From the NCBI RefSeq assembly GCF_958979055.1, contig NC_084896.1:4402001-4466000 (forward strand): DNA of 64,000 nt, given 5' to 3'. The translations under genes were made by a program, and so were the position numbers. Numbering within the stretch: position 1 is the first letter of the stretch; each line of letters begins with the position of its first letter. Below, in pieces: positions 1 through 13,116 of this stretch. Under the pieces are notes generated by a model, which ran no database searches, was not told the origin of the DNA, and saw only the letters and a program-made list of their open reading frames with translations. Source of the DNA: Alnus glutinosa (lineage: Eukaryota > Streptophyta > Magnoliopsida > Fagales > Betulaceae).

Positions 1-208
1 TAGATTTCTACTCTATACTTTCTACCCATTTAACCTACAATTTTTTGATTAGGCCAGGGCTTAATTAGGCTAAGGGTAAGATTAGCTCCAAGCTAGCTGG
101 GGAATAATTAAGGAGAAATTAAATAGTACTGATTCATTCATTGAGAATCATTTGAAGCGATCATGCTTTAACGTCATTACTTGGCACAGTGCAAAGAGAG
201 TCCCTAAC

Positions 209-210
<2 letters not shown>

Positions 211-256
<46 letters not shown>
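211..256. repeat. (TA)n microsatellite
   Basis: Uninterrupted TA dinucleotide run of roughly 46 bp in intergenic DNA. Such tracts are length-polymorphic in plants. Confidence 0.9.
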
Positions 257-259
<3 letters not shown>

Positions 260-3200
260 GGTTTAATTTTTATAATCTTTTAATTATGAGATAAAGCTTG
301 CATGCCTACTGCACTGAAGACAGATTCCTATGATGCATGGCGTAAATTTAGCTGTCACATGCAGTGAATTCGAAGTTTAGAAGGAAAACAATACATTTCT
401 TGTACATAACGTGAAAGAATCTTTCATTGTTCCAAAGAATGCTTTCCTTTGTCTCCAATATTTCTCCAACACCTTTCATCACTGCTCTTGAAAACCAGTA
501 GAATAATAATACTTACATTGTAATAAGCACAATATTTTAATTAATTTGTACGTCCTGATCTCCCCAAACCATGATATATATATATAATTGGCCTCCATTA
601 TATTAGGTCGATCCAATCTCACCATTCTAAGCTTTGTTGTTTATTATATATATATATATGGCATATCTCCAAATGTCTCAGTATTGACAAACTATAGGAA
701 TATTTAAATAAAACAAGCTAAAACTAATGTCTATGGCTGCTGCATTAACAGAGACAAAGAAAGGAACAAAAAGAGAACAAAAAAAACAAAAGCTGGCTAA
801 TAGTTGTGAACGTTAAGACTCTACTGCCTTTAATAATTCACTCCCCATTCAAAGTATGCATCACATGTATATACCCACTAGAGGCATTCAGACTCACAAG
901 TGACTAGTCTTACTCGTCACAGACTCACAAGGCACGAGCAGGGGCACAACCCTAGTTTTTTTCTCTCATTTTTCTAGGGTGTACTATCATATATATTATA
1001 CAAGGCCACAGGCTTTAATTTGGTGCATTGGTAACCTCACATCACTACAAACATTTCAGGACGGGATCACTTTGTAACTCATATGTGCAAGAACCGTCTA
1101 TCGGTTGAGTGAGGACTCGAAAAACCGATCTCATAATATTAATCAAACGAGTCGATCATTTGAGCTGATGCTTGCGGGCCACTAACAAATTGCCTTTACT
1201 CGATCCCCCTCCCGGCCTCCCATCATCAACAAACATAATAAAAAAAAAAGGCTTGGGTGCATGATGCATTACTATTTTATGAAAAGCAGGCATCGTTCTC
1301 AATAAAGTATGATCTATATCAGCAAAGTTTGGATTGTTATGGCCCCAAGATACACTCGTTGATTGAGTTTGATCGGCAGGTGAATGGTCTTAATGATGCT
1401 TTTTTCTTTTCTTTTCTTTTTTTTTTTTTCTTTTCGGGTGCTGTGGAAAATGGAGAGAATATGGAAATTAATCAATAATCGGGTTTTGGAAGAGTTTCCA
1501 AGGAACTTCTACGAAAAGATCAATGTGTACGTGTGACTTCCTAATTGAACAAGATTTTCTATCTTCCTTCGTGAATTCTCCAAAGACTTTCAGCATGTAT
1601 TGACCAGAAATTTAACTGGGGTGGGTGGTTTTAATTAATTCAAAAGTTGATGCCTGTTTCACACCCCTTAAATCGTGGCGCATACTCAGAATTTATTTAT
1701 TTACCCTCTCGATCCGCTGCCTTGATGGGAAAGCAACAACACTACTGTTGCTTCTGCCAAGAAAATAACCCACATTTAGGCAATTATTATGTTTTCTAGT
1801 TTCTACCACTAGTAGTAAATGTAAAATCGTCAAATAGTCTTGAAAAAAGCATGGCAGAATCTTCTGAAAACTTCTCCTTCAAACGTCCAATACAAATTCA
1901 AAACATGTTTGGTGGGGTTGGCCTATCATGGGAAGTGAGACTCACGGCAGGCACTGTCCATCCATATCGCTTTGCCAAAAGCTACAAAACAAAGAGCTAG
2001 CAGTAGTTGGGAGTTGCATAGATGAGAGGAGACCTTTTCATCAAATTCGAGAAAATGGGTTTTGGATTTTTGCACCTCTTTCGTCTTTATTTTTATAAGT
2101 ATATGGTAATAAATTAAAACCTAGTCACTCATCAAAAAACAAAAAACAAAAAAAAAACAACCTAGTCAATGAAGAGAGAGAAACGGAGAAGTGGGTTCAC
2201 ATGGATTGCACACTTGGTTACAGAGAAGTGAAGGGGGCTCATTTGGTCATGGTTGGTGGGCAGCACGTGGGTCCACCACCACCACCACCATTTGTGCCTG
2301 CCCTCTCCCTTTCCTCTCTGCTTCTCAAGTGATAGCATGCAAACGGAAACTAATCTCCTTTCAAAATATTGATGATGACCGTTTTCAAAGACCTTGGGAA
2401 ATGTAACGATGGGTATTTTTTTTTTTTTCCAATGACTTTTGTGGTTGTGGACCTTCAATCTTCTTGACACGGACACATTTTTGCGTGTTTCGTGTTCTAT
2501 CCTCACGATACTCATGCGTCGATATGACTTGGATTCAACCAATAACATTTAGGGTTAATATTTCTTAACATGATTTAATAATTCGATACGCATTTAACAT
2601 GAATTTAGTGAGTTAGAATTGAGAAGTCAATTAAATCAATCAGGACCAACATTTTTTAACGTGTCAATCAGATTAAGACTGACACGTAGGTGAACACGAA
2701 TTACCGCTCCAATAATTGTGTAGGGCCATGAGTCCCAATGAAGTGTTTGTTGGCCATTAGACAACGTATGTATGCATGTGCTGCTGTGCAGTACCAAATG
2801 GATGAAAAGAGCGATCAAAGAGTTTCAACATTCAACTAAGAAAAAGAAAGTAATCGGGAAGAAAATTCAAAGTCTATTTTTAAATTCTTCCATTAATTTT
2901 CCTTGGAGTATAAACTCCACGGTACATATTATCTCTCATCACTCTCATTAATGGTGTCTAGCTATTTGGCATGGGCCAAGTACCTATGCATGTGGACAAT
3001 ATTTTAAAAAAAAAATAAAAAAATTAAGTTGGAGAAATTAGTTTATTAAACTGTATTTTTAAAATGCATGTGATTTTTATGGAATTCTCATCCAATTCTC
3101 AGGAAATTTTTTTCCTAATATGCATATTAGTATGAGAAAGAATCTAATTTGTATAAGAATTTTACTAGTTAATTAAACCACTAAAGCCTATATATAAAAA

Positions 3201-3683
3201 TATGTTAAGGATCATATATTTCAAAAATCAATAGAGATATATAAGCATAAGAATGCCTCTCTTTTTTTCTTTTCCCTTTTTCCTTCAAGAAGTATATTAT
3301 AATGTAAAAATATTTATTCATGGCAGAAATTAAGGAATAAAGACTTAAAAACGTTTGTCTTTGGAAATAAGGTTTGAGTTGATTCTTCTTGATAGGTATT
3401 GAAGATTAAGTTGATGGGGAATATAATTAGAGAAAAAAGAAAAAGAAAAAGAAAGAAAGTCGAAGGGGAATATGCAATTTAATGGGAGGTGGAAAATATT
3501 GCAAAGAAAATCCGTAGAGTCATGGAATTTGAAAGCCATCTTTTGTCAAAAGAATGACCATCATCACTGTTTTCATGTTTCAACCACCTTACACCATTTA
3601 GGAAAACACATCAATTCAGATTTCAAGTTAAGAGAGATCATTTAGGTATAGAACTTACCTGTTCGGATAAGTGACTAAACAGC

Positions 3684-4360
3684 TCATAACTTTTTTAAGT
3701 AGATAGATCTCAAAATAACAAGTTGCATCTTTAATTTTTCTTTTTTTTTTTCCTTACGACGTTTGTTAACGACGACTTTAAACAAGTAGGCGAAGTCACT
3801 TTTTTTAATGACGTCAAATTTATCAACTATATTTTTTAACCAACAAACAAAATAAAAAATTTTTAGATTGTGAAGAAACAACGACAATAGATTATTATCT
3901 TAAATAACAAGAAAAAAAAAGGTAAATTGACATTGTTTACCGTTTAAACAACAACACGTAACGTTACTCTATCCTCATTTTAAACAATCGACAAGATTGA
4001 AAAATCAAACGCTTAAATTCTCATCGTTTAGTATTTTAACGACGATAAATTAAATATTGTTGTCGTTTAATTACTAAACGATGAGAAATGTATACCAAAT
4101 ATACTTGAAGAAGCCCATCAATTTTACCCCTCTCTCTCTTCGAAGCAGCCAAGCCTAGCAACTCATGGTATTCTCTATTTTTCTCGATTTCTCTATTTCA
4201 AAAATAAACGATGTAACATTTTAAGTCGTTTTAAAAAAATAAACATAACGAAGTATGTTGTTATAAATTAAACGAAGTAAATCAATTATTATTGTTTACC
4301 GTTAAACGACATTTTTTTTTCCGTTAATTTCCCGATTAACGTCGTTTAGAATAATGACGC
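3684..4360. mobile_element. Probable non-autonomous DNA element with clustered AACGACG/CGTCGTT motifs
   Basis: Within about 680 bp the heptamer-like motif AACGACG or its reverse CGTCGTT, with one-base variants such as AAACGATG, AACGAAG and AATGACG, recurs more than ten times in both orientations (for example near 3758, 3772, 4036, 4064, 4076, 4204, 4302 and 4338). Dense subterminal motifs in both orientations are typical of CACTA-, Mutator- or hAT-type elements, where they bind transposase. I could not find clear terminal inverted repeats or a target-site duplication, so the borders and the superfamily are uncertain. Confidence 0.4.
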
Positions 4361-4916
4361 AAAATGGCTAATTTTTTATTTTTTAAATGGGAAATTGCTA
4401 TCCGAAGGTCCCATATAAAGTCCTTGGGTAACAATTTAAAGAAGAAATTGGGAGATCCCAATCCACACGCACACACCTAAAAAGCAATGGCAACGATAAA
4501 AGGCAGAGATGATGATTATTTAAACTATTTATTTTACGAAAAGATGAGGAGGGTTCCTGCTTCCTATAGGTCATAGGACATGATTTCCCATTTGTGGGTA
4601 CCTAAAGTAATAGGGTGGCAAAATACAAGGAACAAAGATGTTGATTTGGTACTTTATTTATTTATTTATATTTATTTTTAATATATATAGTCCTGATATT
4701 GGTCATTTTCGTAAGGCTACACATTAGGACAAAGAACCTTTTATATTTCGTGTTGAAAAATCAAAGGATATCACTTGTGACAGATGAGTTGTCAATAACA
4801 TTCATGATAAGCATTGATGGAATGCAGTGGGGATCTCATGAATTTGCTTGATAGTTACAGATCCCATCATCTACCAGGGCACTGCTATTGCTCATGCTTT
4901 TATATTCAAATAAATA

Positions 4917-4959
<43 letters not shown>

Positions 4960-5991
4960 TATTATAAGCACTTAGGAAGGTTGAATCACATGCATTTTGG
5001 ACATAATATTAGTTTAAGGGAATGAATTAGAAAAAAATTTCTCCAACCCAATTTAAACGAAAATTTTGTCCATAATGGAATCAAAGAAATGGTTCGAGGG
5101 TATGTTTAATTTTTTTTTTTTAAAAAAGAAGTGTCGTGATGACGTAAAATTGAAAATAAATATGATTATTTTGTGTTTTAAGTTGTTTATTAATGTTTTT
5201 ATTTTGATTACGAAAACGACTAAAGAAAAAAAAAAAGATAAAGATTAACAAATGAATCATGATTATCTTACCCAACATTTAAATTCATATTAAAAGTGTC
5301 TCATATCTATTTACTTTATATAAACATATTTTTCAGGCACTATAAGCAACAACACATGACATTGACGATCTCAATCAAATTTAATTTCCATAAAATACAT
5401 AGTCATTTGCAATGGAATATTTTATTGGAAAATGATTTCTAAGCTCGATTAGGTTAAGTTTCACTTATAAATCAGCAACTTTGTTTTGTTGCATTTAACG
5501 TGTACACGATGTTACATTATTTAAAATTTTTATATTAATTAAATCTGTAAAATTTAATATTAACCATAAAATGAATCATCTTGATTTCACGTGATCAGAG
5601 TATTTGGGGCTCGTTAATATATTTAATTATGAGTCTTGTATCTATAATATTTTGGATTTCCTTAAAAGAAGAAGGAGGAGTGTGATTGAGATACAATTTT
5701 GAAAAGATTTTTTTTGTTTTTTTTTTTTATTGGAATAAAATGCCAAAAAAACAGTGATGGTGGTTATTAAGGGGGATACGAAGATCTGCTTTGTTGTGAA
5801 ATAAATCCTTTAATAATTAATACTGATCTGCAAGTGCCTAAAAATAATTAATTGCAATTCTGTTTGTTAAAGGATCAGCATGCAATATTTTTCTAATAAT
5901 TCCAGGTGTACTACACCTAATATTTATATAGCAGAACAGAAATATTTATTTTCCCAAAAATAGAACAAGGAAACTTTATTATTTTTCACAA

Positions 5992-6033
<42 letters not shown>

Positions 6034-6308
6034 GAAATTATTTTCCTATTCTTCAGCCTTTACAGATGACCAAACTGACAAATCCTCTGTTTCGTATAAA
6101 TGAAAACTGACTTATTCACAGGGGCTCTTTCTCACAGATACCCCACTTGGAAATGAATTTCTTTATTCAAAAACAAACACCCTCTGAAATCTCTGACCCG
6201 ATAGTTTAGTCACAAAATCTGCATGTGTACGTCGATGCTTACCGCGTCCCATACATCTCTCTTTAATGCTTAGACTGAAGAGAAAAAAGAGGAAGAAAAG
6301 TTAAAGAT

Positions 6309-6346
<38 letters not shown>
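6309..6346. repeat. (GA)n microsatellite in promoter or 5' leader
   Basis: GA dinucleotide run, slightly interrupted, about 390 bp upstream of the start codon at 6740. GA/CT tracts are common in plant core promoters and 5' leaders and can bind BPC-type GAGA factors. Confidence 0.8.
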
Positions 6347-6423
6347 GATTTAAGTATCCTAGGCCATCCCTCCACCTCTTTCAAGTTTTCAGTTACTTTA
6401 TTTCAATCAAAATTATCTACTCC

Positions 6424-6430
6424 TATAAAT
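6424..6430 (+). promoter_or_regulatory. Candidate TATA box of the RING ligase gene
   Basis: TATAAAT lies about 310 bp before the start codon at 6740. An AT run near 6457 is an alternative TATA-like site. Assigned by sequence only. Confidence 0.4.
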
Positions 6431-6739
6431 TATAAGCCACCTCTCTGTTTTTCCAATATATATATATATATGCTCCACACCCCCACCACCACCACCTTTC
6501 CTTTCTATATGTTCCTCAAACCCCAAGCATTCAAAGAAGAAAGAACCTCCACAGAGGGGAAAAAAAAATGAAGCCCTTTTGATCCTTTTGATTCAAGAAC
6601 AAGTCAAGCACTAAGGTTGAAGCAAACCCCAGTTGGTTGTTTGTTTGTTAGAGAGAAGGGTTTTCTTTTGGTTTGGTAATTGGTGCCTTGTGTTCTGGTT
6701 TTGGGAGTTGTTGTGGTGTTTTTTTTGGGAGGTTTTGTT

Positions 6740-7801
6740 ATGGCGATTCAAGCGCAGTTGTATTCGGAGAATCTTGGGTTTCCGTCGTGCGGCTCACAGG
6801 ATTGGATCATGGAGAATGGTTGTGGTGGGTTCAATGGCTTCTCTCTCAATCTCCAACAGAAACAACAATTGCAACAACAGCAGCAACATGTGCAGCAGCT
6901 ACAATCTCAACAGCAGAGGAATCAGAATCTGTTTTTCGACAACAGTTTTCTTTCTTCTACTTTGAAAAACGACACCAACGCCACCGACAATAACAATAAC
7001 CACAGTCACGATCTACCAATGCTGTACTCTCAAGGCATAGCTTCTCAGTTTGAGAAACAGAGGCAAGAGATTGACCAATACATCAGATTACAGGTTAGAA
7101 ATCATACCCTCATTTTCAGATTATTAATGCCCTGTTGTATGGGAATTCATTATTTTTTCCTACATTGTTTTTGGGATTGGGTCAGTGGGGTTCTTATTTA
7201 GCCAAGTCTTGTACATTTCATAATTTCTCATTGGTTTCTTTTTTTCTTTTTTCCGTTTTATAAGCAGAACGAGAGATTGAGATTAGTATTGCAAGAGCAG
7301 AGAAAGCAACAACTTGCACAGCTACTGAAGAAAATCGAATCAAAAACATTGCTTTTCCTAAGACAGAAGGATGAGGAAATTGCACAAGCAGCTAAGAGAA
7401 CAATGGAGCTTGAAGATTTTTTGGGAAGATTGGAGGCAGAAAATCGAGCGTGGCAGAGAGTGGCTCAAGAAAATGAAGCCATGGTTGTTTCCCTGAATAA
7501 CACTTTAGAACAGGTTAAAGAAACGGCCCCTTGTGGCTTCAACAACGGAGCAGACGACGCAGAGTCTTGCTGTGATAACGGTGGAGGGCAGGAAGAAGCA
7601 GAGGAAAACAGAGGAGGATTGTGTGAGGTTGAGCAGAGAAATATGATGACGGTGTGCAAAGGCTGTTATTGTCGGAGTTCGTGCATGCTGTTCCTTCCTT
7701 GCAGGCACCTTTGTTCATGCAAATCTTGTGAGGCTCTTCTCGATTCCTGCCCCGTCTGTACAACAGCAAAGAAGGCCAGCATAGAGGCTTTGATTTTCTA
7801 G
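6740..7801 (+). CDS. BOI-related / S-ribonuclease-binding-protein-type RING E3 ubiquitin ligase
   Basis: Two exons, 6740-7093 and 7268-7801, joined at a phase-0 GT-AG intron, give a 295-residue protein. The start at 6740 (MAIQAQLYSENLGF) follows the usual N-terminus of this family; an upstream in-frame ATG would add a hydrophobic leader with no counterpart. The N-terminal part has a Gln-rich stretch (about 34-60) and an Asn-rich stretch. Residues about 119-200 form a coiled coil with the family's WRD-type region (ENRAW, then QRVAQENEAMV). The C-terminal C3HC4 RING has ligands C248/C251, C257, C263, H265, C269/C272 and C279/C282. Known BOI proteins ubiquitinate transcription factors such as MYB BOS1 and act in stress, cell-death and gibberellin responses. 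Which paralogue this is cannot be decided here. Confidence 0.93.
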
Positions 7802-9469
7802 GCAAGTTTTCCGGGAAAAGTTAAGAAAAAAAAAAAAAAAAACTTAGAAATATGCTTGGATTTGATCAGAGCACGATGAATGAACAGAGCCCATTTAGAC
7901 GCATGCACTGTTTTTTAGTTTTTAACTTGTAGGGTCTCTGTTTTTAATTTTATTTGTACCTTAAAACAACCAAAAATCAATTGAACAGAATTACAGGACA
8001 GAGCATCTTTTCCTTTCCTGGATTATTGAGATATTCCCTCTACAAGATTTCTTCTTTCTCATTTTTATTTATGTTTGTCAAGGTAGATTGATTTGATTTG
8101 ATTTTACCAATTATTTTGCCTTTGGCAGTGCCCAACTCAGTGATTGGGGTAGGGTCGAAAGCAATGTCAGGCTAACTTGTCTGTGTCATCGCTTCAATTC
8201 CACATGTATATATATATAAAAACAACCCTCTCATTCAAGTTTTCAACGGGCAAAAATCATTTTGGTTTCTGAAAAGGATATGAAAAGCTTGCTGCCAAGC
8301 AAAGATTAGCAGAAAAAAATTTGAACCAGCCAGGAAAAGGACACCTCTCTTAGTTGTGAGCAATAAGAAAAGCCAAATCTGCTTGTTTGAATGTTTGATT
8401 GCTACCTTTTTTCTCTTGCTTTTTTCCGTTTTACTTTGTCTTTCCTCTTTACTCTCCATAGTTATTAGCATATGCCAGATATATAAGCATTGATTCGTTA
8501 TAAAAACAAAGTTCAAAAAGTAGAAAAATAGATTCAATCTCAATCTCTGTGGATAATCAATGAATTAATTAACCCATTTTGAAACAATATTAGCTTGGTC
8601 TACGTGCTCTGAACTTGCCAAACCTTTTGATTACTATAAGGTGGACCGTACGTACATGCATATTTTATTGCAGTCTAATGAGGATTGAGGCTATTGCACG
8701 CAACAGGCATGCGATGTCAACCCCATGCACCCTTTGGGTGTCACTTTCTTGGCCCTAGCTATTGTCACCACCAACCTAAAACCAATTATATTTCTTTAAC
8801 CATTCGTCTTTGGCACTCCAACAAACTCCCATATCTTTTCAGACCTCTCGATCTTATCAGTACAGTAGGCCATCTCCATTTTCCACCATCACAAGGCATC
8901 TGTTACATTTCAGCCCACAGTATTGTATTTTGTATGGGCACGCGTATAATTAATGGGTTTCAATAAAAAGAGAGCTAGATATGCTCACTCAAATTTAATA
9001 TGGTAGATTAATGCTTCTCTTGCACCCATTTAAGTGTTTTTCCATTCATTTAAAAAAGATTAATTATGTGCCAAGCCAAGCCCATTAAAGAGTGGTGGGA
9101 AAGCAAATCATCATCAAAAGATTAAAAAAATAAATAAAAATAAAAGAAAAAGGAAAAAGATAACCTTAAAAAGTCATGGGAGTAATTTGGGTAGGTCCTT
9201 GAGTAGATGTGGACTTGGTAAATGGCGTTGACAGGAGATTTGGAGTAGTGGGTCGTCCTCATTTAGCGCCTGCTTTCCACAACCCGTACAGCTTTGGACT
9301 GTGGGACTCTCTGATTGCTCTGCTGGTCCTGGTAGGCCTTGCTCTCTTCCCTGATTCAACATGCGTATGCCGGTGTCTGCGTCTCTCTATCTTTCCTTGC
9401 TGTTTCTTCGACACGCTATCATGGGCCCTGCTCTGTAGATTTTCGTTTTTCTGTTTCTACTTTTTACGC

Positions 9470-9472
<3 letters not shown>

Positions 9473-9504
<32 letters not shown>
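9473..9504. repeat. (GA)n microsatellite
   Basis: GA dinucleotide run of about 32 bp following a relatively GC-rich 300 bp segment. The setting looks like a plant promoter or leader, but no gene follows it. Confidence 0.85.
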
Positions 9505-9506
<2 letters not shown>

Positions 9507-11627
9507 TGTACGGGGATCTTGGATAAATTACTGCTGATATGGGGGTTGATTGTTCGTCGGTAAGATATATGCTTTATCTGTTTACAGTGCTAATATATAG
9601 TGCCATGCTATCCCATCGTATAAGTTGGAAGATCCACTAATTAATCTCTGCTTTCAACTTCACATGTATTTTCACTCTTTCTACCAGTCACAGAACAATT
9701 TTCAAGTTGTTTTGCATCTGGTCAAGAAAATCTTTGAGTCTTCTGCAGTGCCAGTCACGTCGAGGTTGGTTTTTGGTTGAGCGGTTTCAATACATACGTT
9801 TTGAAAAAAAAAAAAAAAAAAAAAAAATTAATCAATTTCAAAATGTATGTTGCAAATCACAATTTAACCTTTAAAATCGTGCGTTTGACGTTTAAAATCA
9901 TTTGGTCTAGAAATGTAATACTCTTCTACCAAACCCATGTTTATAATTCCCTTTCCTGCGGTTTGAAATTTTGAGTTTTTAATTATCTCCATATGTGTTT
10001 TCTCTTTTTTGAAAATATATATATTTTGACTTTTTGAAAAATATTTATGCACAGTAAATGTCATAAAAATGAGATATTGTACATAATATGTGAGATGTAT
10101 TAGAGGAATAATGTTTTTATTGAAAGCATTAACGATTTTTTTTTTTTTTTATTTTTAATGAGAAATGCTAAATGTATTTTCAAGTGCTTACTTCCTCTGT
10201 TATAGTAAAAATCACAATTAACACGAAATATATAAATTAACTCGTCCAAAATTCAATGCTGAAATTAAACATAACATTTCTCTTTTTTGATTAACCTAGC
10301 ATTTGAGTGTAAAATAACTCAAGTGCTTGAAGTTTCTATTTGCGTTAACACAAAATAATCTTGGGATTAACTCTGCGTACAAAATTTCTCCTGTTTATAC
10401 GAAAAAATAAAAGGAAATGAAAGCGTTATAATGAGAAAATAATGAGTTAAAGAGAGCATATTAGTCTATGAAATTGAATTTTGCTTTTTTGTCAATGATG
10501 GGCCATTGTCATTACTAATTTACTAACAATCATTATTAGCCAAGAAAAAACCCTAACTTATTGTATCCTAGATGGTGATGGATTAATGTTCCTAAAGCTA
10601 TCGCTAATCCATATATATATATATATATAAGGTTGATTCAACCCCATTAATGCTAAGGACACAAGACAATTTATTCAACACCTCCTTATCTTCAATATTG
10701 AAAAGTAGAGTCATAGCACATGGCATTCAGTTTGAAGCAAGATTATTTGTCTAAAACATTGCCCATCGTATTGAATTTTCTACCTCCAAAAAAGTAAGAT
10801 TCATTGTAATGCTAAGGGCTAGTTTGGTGTACGAATTTTTTTATTATATTCTACTGTTTTTGTATAATAATTAAAATTGAGAATACTGAGAGAATTTATT
10901 TTTTAAAATTATGTTTGGATGGTTTAAAAAATTTAAGACAAAATTAAAAAAAAAAGGTTGAATACAATATAAGTAGAATTTGAATTCTAAAAAAAAACCC
11001 TAACATACTTAAAAAAAAAAAAAAAAAAAAACAATTATTACAGAAATATGCCCTAAGACTTGGACACTTGAAAACGACAGAAAATTAACCAAAAACTGAA
11101 AAGGGATATTAATTACGAATCCAAAAAGTAAGAATAATTCTAATGCCTGCAATTAAGCTAACCTTGAAACAATTCGATCTTGACTGTACTCTTAATTTTT
11201 TTCTAAGCAAAATTAGACTTTACTTACCAAACGAATATCTGTATATCGTTATGTATTAATTGAACACATTTAATGGAAGCACTGTCTGGAATTAATTAAT
11301 GTAGGAAAAAAAAAAAAAAGTCAAAACTTGGCCACTTTATTTATGTACAGATTTTGAAATTTTGGGAAGGCATATAATCACTTCATAGAAGTATAATTAT
11401 TATGCTTTCCATGATTTAAAAAAATAATAATAAATGTTTTTTATTATGCTTTCCATGATCCACAGCTAGCTATTTGTGGGAAAGTTTTTTTTTTTTATAT
11501 AAATTTTACGTCAAAGGAAAGAATCATTACAAAGAAAATGCATTAGAAATAAGGAAATAAAAGTACCACTAAATCATAAATTACATTTAAGTAAGTGCTA
11601 GCTTGGTTTAGTCTTTTAAACACTCTT

Positions 11628-11952
11628 ACGGTTCGTTTAGATTTGCGATTTTAAAATATACGATTTTAAAGTAGTGATTTTAAAAATATACGATTTTAAA
11701 ATAATGATTTTAAAAATATACGATTTTAAAACATAATTTTTAAAATCGCAATTTGACCCTTAGAATTGCAGTTTAGCCTTCAAATTGTGCTTTTAAAAAA
11801 AGCACTAATTGTCTGCAATTTGAAAATGCGGATTTTATGTGTTTTTAAATCACATTTTTTTTTCAAAATGCAATTCTAAGCGATTCGTTTTTCGTGATTA
11901 TGTATAAAATTGTACTTTTTATCTATAAAATTACAATGCCAAATGCACCCTT
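11628..11952. mobile_element. MITE of the GTTTGG/TTGCGATTTTAAAA family (Tourist-like)
   Basis: About 325 bp. The left end reads GGTTCGTTTAGATTTGCG. The right end, read in reverse, gives GGGTGCATTTGGCATTG, an imperfect terminal inverted repeat. The interior is made of repeated GATTTTAAAA and AAATCGCA-type words. TTA precedes the left end and follows close to the right end, fitting the 3 bp TWA duplication of PIF/Harbinger elements. A better preserved relative lies at 61914-62246. Confidence 0.6.
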
Positions 11953-12460
11953 TAATGTCACAACCTCAATATTTTTTATTTATTTTTTGTAATATTTATA
12001 AATCAACTTTAAAAATAATACATAATAATATTAACTTTTTTTTTTAAAAAAAAAAATCCGCATACCCCCATTAAATAATCACGCAATTAACAATGTCTCT
12101 CAAACTTTCAACTATGACAATACCTCTCATCGACTACCAAAAAGTTGTCGAGGTACCCTCTAAGGCCAATAAAAAGACTAAAATAACCCCTGCATTTTTT
12201 TTTTCAATAAAACAAAACACTCCTATAAATCTGTAAAAAAAAAACTTAAAAATTAAAAAAAATTAAAATAAAACTTAAAAAAATAAAATTAAAATATATT
12301 CCCTGGATTTTTTCTGTTTTAGAAAAAACTACCATAAAATTTGTGGATTAAAGTTTTATTTTTCTTTGTAGTACTTAATTTTCCCAGAAACAAAACAGAG
12401 AAGAATATCTAAACAAAAAATAATCCCAAAAGGAGGAAAAAAAAAAAAGAATTATTTTTT

Positions 12461-13116
12461 TTGAATCCATATTCACAAATCAACTGCCAATATTTTTCTT
12501 TCTTTTTTTCTTTTCTTCGGTGTGAAGGTAGTGTCGGCTACAATTGGCCCATATTCCTTCTTATCTTTTTGGGTCACTTTTACTTTTTGGACCTTTACTC
12601 CAACAACACGAAGCCCAAAAAAACTCAAAAAAAAAGAAAGAGAGAGAGAGAAGAAAAGGTCAAAAACATTACGAAGAACAAGCAAGGAGCTCTGTCGGTC
12701 ATAGGTGAGAGGTTTTGCTGCTGATTTTCCCAGGTTCCTTTCCTCTCTATGCTGTTTGCTCCAATTTGTTTCCAACTTAGCTTGTTTTACTCCACCCAGA
12801 TCTTGGCACGTGGGCAATCCGCCCCACACTCCCATCTTAGAGATCTGGGTGGCAATCTGGAGGGTCCAGTACTGGATATGGTGGACCCATTTCCTCATTT
12901 TATGCTTCAGTTATTATCAGATTATTGTTTATCTGGTTAGTGGCAGTTATTAATCCCAATCCCACATAAAGATTCAATCTTTCCCAGTGATTTCTATGCC
13001 TATGATGTAAATATGTGTATTTGGATATGTGTGTGAATTTAATTGTTAAGCACTGGATTTTTCAATTGGCAGTCAATGCATTTCATGCAATTGTAAGTTT
13101 GTGGTGAGAAGTTTCA
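12461..13116 (+). promoter_or_regulatory. Probable promoter and 5' leader of the PI synthase gene, with a likely leader intron
   Basis: This segment is less AT-rich than its surroundings and carries a GA/AAG-rich tract near 12630-12655. A good acceptor (ending CAG at 13072) precedes the coding exon. A donor-like GGTGAG at about 12702 could be its partner, giving a leader intron of about 370 bp. Short open frames on both strands here have no family match. The transcription start is not defined. Confidence 0.4.

Larger units (their letters stand above)
1..6300. other. Intergenic, repeat-rich region without a supported gene
   Basis: No reading frame here shows a recognisable domain or a spliceable chain of exons. 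The stretch holds AT microsatellites (about 211-256, 4928-4956), an ATA/AAT trinucleotide run (about 5995-6030), many poly(A/T) tracts and a segment rich in short AACGACG-type motifs (3684-4360), listed separately. The last few hundred bases before 6740 are probably the promoter of the RING ligase gene. Confidence 0.6.
7802..12460. other. Intergenic region between the RING ligase and PI synthase genes
   Basis: About 4.6 kb with no convincing coding exon. After the 3' UTR (to about 8100) it contains a GC-richer segment with a GA repeat (9170-9560), poly(A) runs, an AT run near 10610-10630 and a MITE at 11628-11950. A short ATG-led stretch at 9539 ending in a good donor site has no plausible downstream exons. 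Confidence 0.55.

Noticed and set aside
2162-2548. 128-codon minus-strand open frame with a Trp run
   Set aside because: The Trp run comes from a CCA repeat near 2275. No domain, no coding-like composition and no supporting splice context.
12473-12953. Overlapping open frames on both strands upstream of PI synthase
   Set aside because: No domain match. The segment is better explained as promoter and 5' leader with an intron.
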